Of a stretch of DNA of 64,000 nucleotides, positions 24,101 to 39,100 are shown piece after piece. The notes under the pieces were generated by a model. The model had not been told where the DNA came from. It was given only the letters and a program-made list of their open reading frames with translations, and searched no databases. Origin of the DNA: Tubulanus polymorphus. Its lineage: Eukaryota; Nemertea; Palaeonemertea; Tubulaniformes; Tubulanidae. Positions within the stretch are counted from its first letter, which is position 1; the number at the start of each line of letters is the position of its first letter. The stretch covers positions 15,394,650 through 15,458,649 of the forward strand of contig NC_134026.1 in assembly GCF_964204645.1 (NCBI RefSeq), in the 5' to 3' direction. The position numbers were made by a program, and so were the translations under genes.

Positions 24101-27100
24101 CAGCGACAAGAATGACTCAAAGAATCGTCATCCATTGATAAAAGTGCACCCCGAAAAGCTTAAAATTTACCGGACGACCTTAAGTGTCAACCCAACCATA
24201 AATCACGGATTCGGATAGACAATCAGTCTGAATCCGTCATTTCCCGCAACCAATAACTACAGCCGGTGCACAACAAGTGTCTTATTAATGAAAAAATATG
24301 GCGGATGGTTGAAATCATTTTGGGCTTAAATTAATCGCTAGTTTACGGACTTAAATGAATTTCATGAAACTATGATCCTTTAAATGAGTCAATTGATTAA
24401 TTCTATTCGTAAATCAATTCACGTTGGCTACATTTCCTGAAGAATTCTTGCTCAAATCAACGTTATATGGACAGAAATGGTAGGAATTTTTTGATGGAAT
24501 TTTACTCCCGCGTTCACTCGACGACTCAGATCGAGACACTGACAGCAGAGTTTATATAATTTAAGGTGAGAATCCGTTAACCAGGGAATGTTTTACATGA
24601 TTTCTTTATGATATGAGCACATATAGAGCAAATGAGTACTTGGTGAAGCAATGATCAGTTGGCTACCTACTTAAGGCCTTGGCCTTTGTGGGGATACGCC
24701 TTGAGTATCGCTAACTAAAAACTTGAAGCGAGAGATTTTTATTGCAAATGAACTAGAACATGGCAGATTTAGGTTCCAATTTCCGGTTCATCAAGCCATC
24801 AAACGAGTAATTGAAGAACTTGAATTTGTCGATATCCCGTATTGCCGCGATGATTGCTGATTAGATTTCGATGATGTTGTTCACCGAAATCAGCAGATTT
24901 TACACATCCATGAAGTGTTCAAGGAAAACCTTACAGATGCATCAATCAGGTGGCGCCTATACATTACAAAGATAACATTCTGCGCCTGAGATATTAAGAT
25001 CCGTGGATTGCTTGTTAAAGTTCATCAGAGACTTGTTATGGAGTAAACTGAATAGCCCTAAAATACCAACTCCACCAGGCTTAACGGTGATCTGGGAGAC
25101 AGTAGTAATAGATTTTTCACGATAAACGAAAGATTTAAATTGGTCACCTGAAATTTCTATTATAATTTCTTTCGCTCGTGTATGATATTATATAACTGAG
25201 TGATTATTACTGCTTAATTACAGGTGGAAAGAGGTCAGATGGCATGAAAATCGACTGTGGCTAACTAATTGGTGGGGGTAGATAAAGCGTTGAGGTTTCA
25301 AAAGGTGTGGCCAAAATGCTTGTATCATCAGGGGTAGACAAATTATCAGAAGATTAATGGAAACTTCACCTTGTTGATTGTCAGTTGATTTTGCTGTAAT
25401 TATTTTGTCTTGATAAATCGACACATAGGCCTAATTCATTTCAAAATCAGTGTTCAGTAGATTTTCTTTCAATAAAATAAAAATTTATTTGACTAATTTT
25501 TATGTATCCAAGATTGAATCAAGATTGCAACTGAGATGTAAACAAGTTAGACTGTATTGCTTCAATGCTTTGACGAACTGGTGGTAGCCCTTATGGATCC
25601 ACATATCCAGCATATTGTTGACCCAGATTTCGCTTCTTGGAAATAGTCATATGTTATGGACTGATTAGCTCAGTAGCCCTACAAGACGCTTGTATTGATG
25701 TATGGTTTAACTATGTAACTCATATGGTTCTCCAGTAACGCTACCTATAAAATGCTGGATAAAGCATTTTCATCTATATTGACTTCTAAGCATATAAATA
25801 GATTTCTATACAAAGTGGTTCACATGTACCTGGAAATACTAAATACAACGAACCCCGCACATAATTAGTTCCTATTTTAACCACTAGTGGGCGAACATTT
25901 TGAACACTATAGAACGATAACCACACTCAAACGTGGTGAACGGATAATAAGATAAAACCCACTATCTACAGATTAAAAGAATTTAAAAACAAGAATTTAT
26001 TTATTCAATCTAAAATATATATAAGACACGATGTTTCGATCTCACCCTAGAGATCATCGTCACCTGACAATGATAAAAAAAATACTTGCCGGTTAAAGGG
26101 TTAATGATGATTACAGCCAGCTATTTCCGCATGTTTATTCCTTTTCAAGAAAGTAAGCCAATTTGCTTTATTGCTAGCTGTCCATACCATTCTACTCTTT
26201 TTACGAAATACTAGAGATCTAATGAACTGATTTCTGATGATTCTTAAGGTAAACATGAAAATATAGCTGCAAAGCAGCGATGACGGGTTTTCTGCAAAGC
26301 CATTCAGGATGTTGGGAATTGTAGTAAATTAAAATACCGATACATAAGATAAAATGCATTGACAGATTTGAACCTATGCAACCACTGTGTAAACTTCAAA
26401 TGTGATTCAGCTTTGAAACCGAACATAGGCGGACATACAATCAACAAGTATAAATTTATTCGACCAGGCATTTATTTTGGCATTCAAACATCATGATCCT
26501 TTATTATCACCACGCTAAAAATGGATCTGTCCTATTAAGAACTCATCTTAAGCACCTGCTGAGTCAATAAGTTTGAGTAAATTTATGATTATGATTTGGA
26601 AGAGATTTAAGAATTTAATCTTTTTATTGAAATATTTGAATAAATACATATATTGTAGTGTAGTTCCAATCAATAAATTATGAATTGATTTGGTCTGGGT
26701 CTCGACCGATGTTGATTTCGGCTTTTATGTTTTACAAATTCTATACTGATGTATATATACTCTATACTGATATGTATAAGATCCCTTCTCACAGTATAAG
26801 CATCATGAATTTCAATGAAATTAGCAATCCATTCAGAACTACAGGTCTCAGTTTTCGGGGCAAAAATAACCTTTTTGGGCACAATAAAGGTCACACGACA
26901 GCCGTCTTGTTTCGGTTATAATCTGTTGAAACAGAACACAAATTTGATATGGCCGCTATCAACGGATTCAGTGGCGCAACCGTACTGTATTCGATAGTGC
27001 TTGGAAGACGCCGCAGCAACCACACGATACTTGCGTAGAGTCAACGTATGTGTAATTTGGTCTGATGTGTCACAGGTATCAGGGGGCATCAGAGGAAACG

Positions 27101-30100
27101 ATATCGTGGTGGTTAGAGGTGTCACATTGTCAGAGGTGTCGGGGATATTGGACATTGGAGGATCTTTTTTGCTCCTTGCTCCTTAACCGTTGGCGATAGA
27201 ATTGTGGTTGCAGTGTGTGGATAGTAGCCCTTTACAAGGCACTTGTATTGATGTGTGGTTGGTAACTATGGTTCTCCAGGAGCACCACCAACAAGTTGCT
27301 GAAAGGCATTTTCGTTGATATCTACCCAGTGAATGAAGGGATTTCTATGAAAATTGATGCACATGTTCCTGGATATGAAATACAACGAACCCCTCATATA
27401 ATTAGTTTCTATTCTAACCACTAGGGGGCGTAAATTTTTTTAAATGATTCTTGCGTCCATTTTCTATGTGTAATTCAGTCATTTTATTATAGAAATAAAA
27501 AAAACCTGGTGTGAGTACATATACATATGTTAGTACGCTGACCGACAAGAATAGTTCATACAACCGCCACTAGGGAATGGCAAAAACACTGTATCTTTGT
27601 TATTCTCGATGTTAAATGAAGAAATCCCACGCTTCGAATTTGAAATTATACGATCAAATTTATTATAAAGAAACCACAACATTTCGGCTGTTGACTAACA
27701 GCCATCATCAGGTGGAATGACCAGAAAAACAAGTAACAAAGCATATAAACTCACAGGATCTAAAATAGAAGCAGTGTGTCAGAACTAAAGATAAACAGAC
27801 CAAGCAATAAAAAATCAAGGGGTACCGTGGAAACCACAGCAATTCTAAACAGTTCAGATTAAAAACAAATTATGTAACTATGTGAAGTGGACCGAAGAGG
27901 GTGGCGATAACAGAGTGACACATAGTGACATCAACCCAAATCTAATAAAGAGTTGATGTGTCTGGATGATAATTGGTTATGTGGAGAAAAACCAGTATAT
28001 AAATTAGTAGATAAATTGGATTTCGAAGGTTTACATATAAGGGCTGATTCCACTATGTGTCTCTTATGAATATCTTTACAAGGATAAATAAGTTTCGAAT
28101 TCTGAAAGTCAAATTGGTGATTGGTTGTAAAGACATGATTCGCTATTCCACTCTCAGGCTTTTTCGTTGCGGATATCTATTTTGTGTTCTTTAATACGCT
28201 GACTGAGATTACGTCCCGTTTCGCCAATGTACATCATATTACAGTCTTTACATGGTATTTTATAGACCCCGGAATCAATTAACTCACTGTTGCGTTTATT
28301 TTTGGTTAAAACATTAGTGAGTTTGTTATTATACTGAAAGACTAATCTAGTGTCGATGGTGCTTAATGTGGGTTTAAAGCGTTCCAAGTAGGTAAATACG
28401 GGATTATAATATTCTTTTGAGCTCTGCGTTTTGTAGTCAGGTCATTATGTCCAAAGTGAGAAATTCGGGCTTTGAAATAAGCTTTGTTCAAAATTTTGTC
28501 TGGATAGGCTAGTTTCTTGAGAGGAGTTCTTGTATGTTTGATTTCTTTATCTAAAAACATTTGATCACAAATACGTAGAGCTCGAAGAATTAATCCTTGG
28601 GCTATTCCAATTTTGATGTTCAAGGGAGTAAATGGGAAAAAATGAAGATAAGCTTCAGCGTTAGTCGGTTTTCTATATACAGAGAATTTCAAATTTGTTT
28701 TTAAATTATGAATGAGTACATCGAGAAACGGGATGCAATTATTTTCTTCCCACTCAAAAGTGAAATTCAAAGTAGGATATAAAAAGTTCAAATAATGTAA
28801 GAATCCATTCACATTAAAATCGGGGGAAACTAAACAAAGAATATCATCAACGTAACGTCGCCAAATTTTGGGTCTACGTTCAGTGTAAAGAGGAAGAGTT
28901 TCACTTTCGACATGTTCCAAAAATAAACCAGCAAGAACAGGAAAAAGTGGATTCCCCATGGCCATACCAAAAAACGACCTGACCACGAAACGCAGAGCTC
29001 AAAAGAATATTATAATCCCGTATTTACCTACTTTGGAACGCTTTAAATCCACAATAAGCACCATCGACACTAGATTAGTCTTTCAGTATAATAACAAACT
29101 CACTAATGTTTTAACCAAAAATAATCCTACTGACCGATGGTCCTTTGTTAGATTTTTGTTCTGTGTAATTTGAACATATACGTTACTGTTGTTTTTCCTC
29201 GAAATTCTCATCCCCTCCACCAATCGTATTCAATCCCACTCCATACCATGCTTAATTTTTGATCGAGCCTTATAGATTTCAAGCCTCAGGATCTTTGACC
29301 CCTCAAGTTTGGAATTGAATCATTCATTAGCCAGCCTTAGTCTTCTGTAACACTTATATACACCGGCTTGCGTTACACTGTTACTTGACTTAAACATTTA
29401 AATGTATATCCATATTCATATCAATGGTAATATTACGAACAATATTCGTAAATTTTAAACACTAAAAATCAAATCAATAGAGTTGTGTCATAAATGGTGA
29501 TGACATGTGATTGAAATTAAATCGTTGATGAAGCGATTACTATAGATTATTAAGAACTTTTGATATCTTTTTTTTAATAACCTTTAATTTCTCAAAGATA
29601 GAATATCGCACTGTGCACTGTACATAACTTTAGATTAGTAATTACTGAAGGAATGAATATTGGGCCTAAATTGGAAGTTTCATAATTCAGATAAAAATTC
29701 ATGTTTATAGCAAAAAGGACGCAGCACTCTCTGGAAATAGTTGTTGGTGCTAGCACAGGAATTTTGCAAGGTGCCAGCGCATTACAAGTTGAGGTATAAG
29801 CCACTGAAACTTTCAACTTCATGACAAACTTTTCAGAATAATTATTACAAAATTTTCATTTCACAATCTGGTGCCCAAGGTCTTCCATCAACAGCGTGCT
29901 GATCTTGACAAAACTTGGTATGTAGATATTATGGGCCAAGGGCTAAAAAGTTATGAGCCAAATTATTCTCTGAGGGGTGCATTGACGAAACTTGGTATGT
30001 AGATAAGTTCGATTCCCATTCTAAACCCTCACCCTCTAAATTTGGACCATCCAGCCCCTGATCATACTTGAATAGTGGAAAGCAGAATTTCCATTTTTAG

Positions 30101-33100
30101 CTCTAGGTGATAGAAGTTGATCACAATAATATCAAAAAAGATTTTTGAATAATATTTTATCAATTATTCATTCAGATGAGTTATTTTACAAGGTGAATTA
30201 ATATGCGGATGACAACATCACTTAGTGTGAACAGGCACTTTGCACAAAGGGTCGTAGCGGTCAAATTCCATGTTTTTTTTGGGAAAGTTAGTTGGAGTCT
30301 TTAAATTTGAATGGCATGCAATAATTCATTTACTGCAGACGTATTGCGAAGCTACAGTCGGTGTCTAGTCATGTCAATGTACGTGAGGCACTGGCAGAAC
30401 ACTAGTGTCTCACACTGCACATGCTGGAGTGACATCATATGGTCATATTGGCGTGCGCGTTATGAATACGCGCGTTTTTCATACATTGAAAGCAGTGAAA
30501 TAAGTTTTCTGAACAGAATAAATTTGATCATAGATTTTTATTTAAGTTATTATCGATTCAATTATTATTAAAAAGTCTTTGAAAGTGATACACATTGGTC
30601 ATGAAAAGTCTCGGGAAGGCCCTTGGGTCCGTCGATATTTGGTCCTCAATTATTAGACATAGGCCTGAGAATACTTTCTTTTTATTATTCGACTACTATT
30701 CATAGTAATAAATGGTTTTTGGCGATTAATAGGCATAAATGCGTCTAAATGCGTCTATCCTATTGTAATACAAGCTGAAAACACATTCCAATTCAACTTC
30801 TCTCAAATTCTGCCCCCTTCATCCAAAACTGTTCCAAAAAGGATTCATCCAGCTTAATTCCGGCCAAAAATCTGGAAGTTTCTATCTGTTCTATGTTATT
30901 TCTGGATATGAATGATAGAAAGATGGACATAGTTTGCTGAAGCCTGTTTATTCTTATTAGCCGTGGCAGCAAGGAAGAAATCACACAGAAGTATGATGAA
31001 AAGAAGAAGGGCTTTGTGAAAATAAAGAAGGAAGTGAAGCAGTTCAATAACTTTGTAAAGGTAAACTTTTATCAGTTTGTTGCTACATCGCATTAAGGCC
31101 AATTCGTCAAACTTGTTTTAGCCTTACCACTATGTTTTTCATGTGTTTATATAGCTGTTGTGTAATCTGTGATATATTCAGTGATATAATTTTTCACTTC
31201 TTAGGTTGAAAACAGTTGTTTATATTATTTAATTAAAAAAATAATTTTTTTCTTGATATTTCCATTTTAATTTTCAATCTAATGATTCGCAGAGTTTTCA
31301 ATTCATTTGAATTCAAAGTTTTTCCACAGTCTGCTGTATTGATGGTTGAAAGATAATATATTGCCTTAAAAGTTTTCTTGGGGGCCTTTAAAGTACTTTG
31401 GTGGAAAGTGCCTTACATGACATTGAATTTTGGATGGCCATGAGGCTGTGGGTAGGCCTATTGAAAATGAAGTTTCTTGCTCTTCCAATATGGCCACCAC
31501 GATATATTAATCAGTGTGCAGTACTGTATATCCTTGCATAATTGTTGAATTTCTAGACCTTAAAATCAGGTAAATTTTCCAGGGTAGACTTTCACACAAA
31601 TTATCCTTTTGGAGTCTTAAAAATTTCATTGCTGTCGACCAATTCAATCCGAAAAATGTATTGCTAGAGGTAAAGACATAATGACATGGTCGGAAGGTAG
31701 GTCTATGTCAATAAAAAGAAGATCTGAAGAATACCAGGATTGACATTTGATAGCTTCTGCCATCAACTGGTATTATAATGAGATGCAGACTTTTACTCAG
31801 ATTATACTTTTCAAGTCATAAAAATTTCATTGCTGTCGACAAATTCAATTAAAAATGTATTGCTAGAGGTAAAGACTTAATTACAGGGTCTGAAGGTAGG
31901 TGTCTCTCTTTCCAGGCAGGCATCAGCGTGACCACATCGCATTCACGGCACAGGTGTCATATATAACAGCTATGGTGTTGTAACTCCATCTTTAATCCTA
32001 CTTGTGATAGACTTAAATTTTTGGATTCAAATTCAGTTGTTCGTGTTTGTAAATCAGGATATTTCTGCAGTTTTGCCAAATTTCCCTTGACAATGGCAAC
32101 CCTGATGGGTATAACAGATGCATGTGTAGAACTGTGGAAAGCCTGATTTACATATTACTCGAACATTCGAATTAGAATAATTTTTCGACTTTGAAATCAT
32201 ACTTAAAGTTACGCGTTTTCACGGCATATTTTCTTAAGTGAAAATGTGATTATGATAATTAAATACTTCTGATTCGCTGATCTACTTCACTGCTCACTGC
32301 TGATCATTAAAGTAAACCTCATACAACCCATGTAGAGTTGTAATTTTTCTCAAATGAAAATGATTGATCACTGGGTCCTGCAAGAATTTCCGGATGTGAT
32401 GGAGAGTTCACTGGAACTTCAGTGCGAACTGCAATTGCAGACCTGCCCTAGACACCTGACTGTCTTGTTCATAGATTTCACATTTAAAACATAAAACTAG
32501 CCTCATAGCCTGCAAACAAATTATAAGTGATAAGATATAAAAGATCTATAATTATAAAACAGTGACTCTTGGTAAAACATGTATTAATGTAACTTTGAAT
32601 ATACCAGGGTGATCAGGTGGCGTAACGCGACTTTCTAGTTGTTACTTATCCTTCTCGGGGTACTTTTAGCGATGGGACAATTAGATAAATGATGACAGGA
32701 CATTAGCAAAACAGAGTGAAGCTGAATCAGCTGACAGGCTGCTTGTAGTACAAATAGAAATTCTTCGATAAAGTTGACGGTACAACTTGATCAAAAGTTG
32801 TTCATCTTTTTCATGAATATGTTGTTATTCCTGACTCCTCGGAGGTTTTATTTGTTGATGAAAATTTCATGATATGAACACTTACCTTTCCTAAATTGTG
32901 TAGCCATCCAGACAATGTTTATTTTCAGTCAAGCAACACAATCGCTCGGGAAGTAATGTTATGTCCATTTTCAATTGCATTGGGAAAGAGTATAGTGACC
33001 TGTAATAAAGCCACTCTGAGTACCGCAGGTGCTCAGCTATAATTTGGGGCCCCCTCTGAAAAATTGTCCATGTGTCTAAAATTGAGATCATTTTGCGTCC

Positions 33101-36100
33101 TTAAGCCTCAGCCTGTATATATAGAATTTTGAGTAGTGAGTTGACATGTTGAACTACTTATTAAGAAAGTGCAAGTGGATTTGGTATTGTTTTAACTCGG
33201 GTGTTTAAACAACCACCTTTGAACAAAATGATGACTGCGTTGTGGGGGGCATACTATATTCACTTCATTGTCTGTCCGTCCGTCTGTCCTCAGTGGTTTC
33301 TGTGCCCTAGCACCTAAACCCTTTGACAGATTTTCTTCAAATTCAACAGTTGTGTTGTACTACTTTATGAGGTTAGTAACTGATTGGATTTTGGGGTGTC
33401 ACTGGAAGTTATTTTGTAAATTTCATTTCCAGGCTCTAACTCATAAATGCTATAAGATTAAGTTCCTGAAATTCTATGGATGGGTTATCCTATGGACCGT
33501 GGGTAACTGATTACATTTCGGGTCCTGTAGATCAAAGTTCGAGGTCACCAGAAGCCGTTCTGTATTTTTTATTAACTGCCTTCATAAATAGTCGTCTTCA
33601 GCGACATTCTAGTTTCTATATATTTTCAGAATTTAAAAGCTGTGATGAAACATCGCCAAAAACAATATGAGGAATTTCGTCGAATGATAGCAATGAGAGC
33701 TCGTTATTTCTTCATCATGATGTTAAGCAATAGAAACTATAATGGCCACATCAAATTTGATCATGACAAAGGACATTTGGCGTTATCAGTAAGTCTTTCT
33801 TCAAGAAACCAATTTTAAGGATAATTAGAAGTATGCTCATCTTTCTACAATTTCATAATCATTCAGAAAATCCAACTCTATTCCGCATTCAAATCGATAA
33901 GACCAAGGGATAAGATTGATTTGAGGTATTTGTTCCTGCCAGCTCCAGTCGCGATCTGTGCTACTTATGAAAACACGATTGTACTGTGTACATTATAGGT
34001 ATCGACTCTGAGCGGGGAGAGTATTTTGACAAATATAATCCACAATCAATGCATCATTTGCCAGTTTATAAAAAGCTGTCAGGCTGGCTACAGAGCCCCT
34101 TGAGGCTCTTGTTATTTATTTGTTGTTGGGAATACATGCGTTGTTACGTATATTCATGCCTCATGCACATCACACAGACTCGCTGCTATATTGTGTATGA
34201 TCTATTCACTTAAACTGCAAATGATTCTAAAAGCTGCGAGCTCTTGTGGTAAACACTAACAAGCGCACATAAATTCTATATCTTTGAAATAATGAGTAGT
34301 CCTTGAAATCTTTGTGAATAGAAATGCTTAGACTCTCGCAGTTGAGCTGGTGTTTAGTCTTTACAGTATGGATGAAACATGCACCATCATGTTTACTTAG
34401 AAAGTCTGTATTAAAAATGTCGTTTCTTGTTTTAGATGCTAAGGACTAAATTTCTCTTTGTTCTTTGTTTTTTTAGGATCAACTGTGATCCTTATAGTAT
34501 GGTCCTAACAGTAACTTTCTGTTAACTCTTGGTGGCACAAATTGTAACCACTGCATATCAAAGCTGATATTTTGCCATTAGGTGGGAAATAGGTGTTGAA
34601 ATTGATATGGCAAGTTTCGTCCATCAGCTCTAAGCCGTTTGGAAGAACTGGGAGAAAATGTGCAAAATTTTAATACATTTTTCACCATTCTACTAATCGA
34701 TGCTGGACCTTGTTTCATGAAATCGCATGGAAAGCCCTTCAGAAGGACATCACTTGGAAATCTCTCTAGAAGGGCTTTCCCCGTGACGAAGTCTTCATAA
34801 TGGTCTGGAGACCTTTCCGGAATTAACTTGCTCACAAAATGCCATGCGCGTAAACTCGTCTTTTGTACCATACATTTTCGTTATGCAATTAGTGCCAATT
34901 AAAACGTTACCACACGAAGATAAAACGGTGAGATGAAACTGTGAAACGTTCCAGTTACGCAGTCAAAGTTTGGCGTTTTTTTTTCGCGAATATATGTTCC
35001 ATCCGGAAAATGAATACCTCATTCTGCGGAGTTCACGTGGGCTCATTCAGCTAATCACTGCTCTACAACGGAGAAGGCCACGGCCTGTGTGATTGCGCTT
35101 GTGACGTCATGGTGAGAAAGCTGCGCTCTGATTGGTTGTTGAGGGAATACCCTCAGCAGCTGGAGTATTCCCCAAACAACCAGTTTAGCTGAACAAGAAA
35201 TTGCACACAAGGAATACACGCCATTTTGCCGTCTTGGGTAAGTAAAGTTCATTTTATTTGCTGAATATGGTAGAATTCTCTAATGTAGTGTATGAATCCA
35301 GTTAAGTATGGGTCCAATGTTGATGGAATTCTGACTTTGATTTATTCCGTCAATGTCTTAAGCACGCAAAATTCTTACGACGAAAAGTAAATTCACAACC
35401 TGACAACTGTGGTGTTAGCAAGTGTTTTCTGTCGATTTCTTACGACAAAAAGTCATTAACCTAGGCTTATGATTAACGGAGCTACATTGCATCAATATCA
35501 AAGTATGCAGCGTAATTTTGAGTTGCTTATGATTTATTTTCAACCGCATTTGTGTGCCCTTCTAATTATTATTAATTATCAAATTCAAATTTCAACTTAA
35601 TTTATTTCGCCTGGGAGACGATCTGCTCTCAGCCGCGTATGGGCCTATGTAACCATAAAATGAGTAAAATATTTCCATTTATTTTCAGATTCATTGTTCT
35701 CAATCTCTGCTTCAGGATTCCTGCTTAGGTGAGTTTTTGTCAGTTTTTCTGTCATTTCAATATGGGACGGGGGCAAGTTATTATGACAGTTGTCGTAGAC
35801 CTGCATGGGGTTGGGGGGTGAATGAAAATGGCTTGGCCAGGTGGGAGCGTCTGCCCAAATTTTTCTTAGGCCTTGACTTAAGATTTTTTTCGCAACCAAC
35901 GCCAAGGGTAATTAGATCATAGGGTTTTTCATGGCCGGCCAGATAGATATCATAACTTGACAGCCCTGACAGTGTATTGTATACTTTTTAGTTGTATTTT
36001 GATTAGGCAGAAACTAAATTGGTACATTTTTATCGCTTCAGATTTTGTCAAATTGATGTTGAATGATACACCATCCCGTCTGCACTACACAGTGGTTTCT

Positions 36101-39100
36101 TTTCGTCTATACTACAGCAAACACCGCTTTCCTCGGAATAGCTTAAAAAATCGATACTCCACTGGAGTAAAGGCATTTCCTATCTAAAACAACCTAGTGG
36201 TACCAGCACGTGCAGTAGTGATAGATCGGACATTGAATTTCCCTCAGACCGCACATTTGAAAAAAAGTTGAAGTTAATACAATTCAAGTCTCAATGGTCT
36301 CACTTTATATAATATACTTTTTGTTGGATTCAAGTCTCAATGGACTCAATGTTCGTCAACAACTTGTTGGCAATCAATCTGTTGTGCATTTTCAAAAATA
36401 TCGAGAGTTGATTTTGATCTTATCACATTTTGATTTCACATGTTTTCATTCAGCCACCTATCTTCAGTTCAAATCCAGAAAATAAAGGGCATGGTTCAAT
36501 GTTTATTTTGGTGCGACCATATAATTTGTTGTACAAGTTAGCTAAAACGTCCAAGCTTATTCATACTTAGCTAGTGACAACGACTAACCTTTACCCTAAT
36601 AGCAAAGACAGTATTGTTGATTTTTGGTTTACCTTTGTCAGCAGTATGAGGTTGGCATTGACCCAATTCATGTAAAATCGCGGTATGTTTTTTTATGTGA
36701 GCATTTTTTTCATTGGTTCTCGGGTTAAATGACGTATAATCGATGCGATTGAAGACATGACAAACCTCCGTCGATGACATGGTCAACTTTGTTTAGATTC
36801 GACGAAAAGCTGTTTTTGGCGGAAAAATTCATAGCTCTTGCGTATAAAATTGAAATGACTTCGATTGGGGGCCGTTGTCTCTACAAGCGAATGTGATTGG
36901 CTGGATATACGGGGAGTACAGGTGAGAATATAATTATCTCACATATGGCCATAAGTATTGTTTCATTTTAATACCCGGTGATTGTGTTAATTGAGATTGA
37001 AGTGAAGCGAACGTTCACTACACAAGGCCTCCACGTGCGTGGGAGTGCTTAGACTGTTGCACACACAAACACACGCTCATACAGACTACTGTATGGTGAT
37101 GCTGTAACGCTGCTTGGCACGTGCACGTTTGGTATGATAACAGGCTGAATAATCGTCGTAGCAGAAGATGAGTGCTGTGTTTTCTGTTTGATTGAATTTG
37201 TAATGAATTGTAATTTCTTGTGACCCGAAAATGCTAAGCTGCAAACTATAGGGATAGGTCGAGGTCTGAATATTGTAGTGATAAATTCCAGGATTTAAAA
37301 CGATCTAATGCTACGCCCCGGTGTTTTAGCTTCCGCGGCCATACATTGGAAGAGGTTTCGTTTCCAAGACTCAATATTCAGCCACCCTCTGATATGTGAC
37401 ATATTAATTTTATTTGAATATTTTTTCATATTGTGAAAAATATTTTTTTGAAAATATAAAATAGTTTCCCTGCCGCTCCTACTTGTACCCTACGAAATTT
37501 TGGACGTAGACCATAAACAAATGTTTATCTTCGGTCTTATTTGACTACAAAATAATTCTTTAAGAAAGATAGAATACAATATAAACTTCTAGAACTTTGA
37601 AGTCACGAAAAAGATTTTTCAAGCAATGCCCTTACTCCAAACAACCTCAATCTTTCAAGGTAAACCACACTTTGCCCATGGGCAATTTATTTTATACTTT
37701 TAAACAGGTCCTTAACCCTTACAATACCACTTCTGTATGGCATACGGTACAAATTGACAAGCTAGCGTACCCGTACCGTATGTGATACGGTATCACTTAA
37801 CCCTTCTTCTAGGAGGGCATATCTATCAGTATCAGCCGGTGCTGCTATCTACATAAAATCCAAGATGGCAACAGCCAGGAAAAAACAATTTGGCTGGATG
37901 AAACGGTTCAGCAGCTTGTATATGATGCTGACAGTGATGCTGGTGACTTTGAATTTGGTAGCGAACAAATTGAAAGTGACAACGAATATGACAGCAGCAG
38001 TTCAGATGATGAGATTTAGTCAGAAAATAGCTTTATAGTGCCGGCTATGATTTTGACGATGAAAATGAAATCAGTGACAATTTTTTTAGACCCTGTTGAT
38101 ACGGTTTTCATGGCAACAGACACCAATAACAATAATGAAGAACCAGAAACTGTCCATCCTCAAGATCACATATATCCAAATAATTTGTCTTATTTGTAAG
38201 CCCAATGGTTATCAACACCATGGTATACAATGTATCAGTGTATGTCGATTTTGATCTAATCACATGTGTTTCATTCAGCAACCTATCTTCACTTCAAATC
38301 CAGAAAATAATGAGCATGGTCAATGTTTATTTTGGTGTGACCATTGTTTGTCATAATTTGTTGTACAAGTTAGTTAAAATGTCCATGCTTATTCATACTT
38401 TGCTAGTGATAATGACTAACCTTTAAGTCCTAATAGCAAAGACAGACTTGTTGATTTTTTTTTTCTTTTAAACAGGTCCTTAAGTAAAATTGCTGAAATA
38501 TTTTATATTGTTAACTGTGTTTGTAATGAAAATAATGTGTTATAATCAGGACTTTATGTAATGTTTATTTTTCATTGAGAGATTTTATATTGCAATATTT
38601 TTGAAAATGTTTTCAATAAAGTTTGAATAAGTTGGACGACCATTTTTTGTTAACCCACTTGGGACTTAAGTCCCAGCGGGCTATTGCGTTCACTTTTCGT
38701 CCGTCGTAGTGTACGTCAGTCCGTCCGTAGACGGAATCCAGTTATTGGAAGTTTTGAAGACGCTTCAATGTAACATCTTGATATTTGGTTTATACATGTA
38801 TCTTCAGCCCAAAAACTGGCCCTGTCAGAATCAACATGGCCGACTGGCAGCCATTGTTGTTCGTCAAAATCAGCACTTTTTAGCCCACTTGGGACTTTAG
38901 TCCCAGCGGGCTACACATGTATCTACCCTAGACACATCTTCAGCCCAAAAACTGGCCCTATCAGAATCAAGATGGCCGACTGGTAGCCATTGTTGTTCGC
39001 CAAAATCAGCACTTTTTACACATTTTTGAACTTATTGAGGGAAATTTTGAAGACCCTTTGATCAATTACCTTGATCTTTCGGATATATGTGAATCCCCCA

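Noticed and set aside
24712-24990. Protein-like frame (around [20 protein letters not shown])
   Set aside because: Broken by a stop after about 49 codons. The second half is a diverged piece of the Helentron-like unique region, and no family was recognised.
33986-34213. Frame containing NPQSMHHLP, resembling the TPQSM motif of the SMC6 C-terminus
   Set aside because: It lies before the exon encoding the ABC signature, so the order is wrong, and the flanking residues do not match SMC6.
34578-34871. 97-residue minus-strand ORF upstream of the promoter-like cluster
   Set aside because: No recognisable domain, no splice support and low-complexity composition; kept only as a remote possibility of a divergent transcript.
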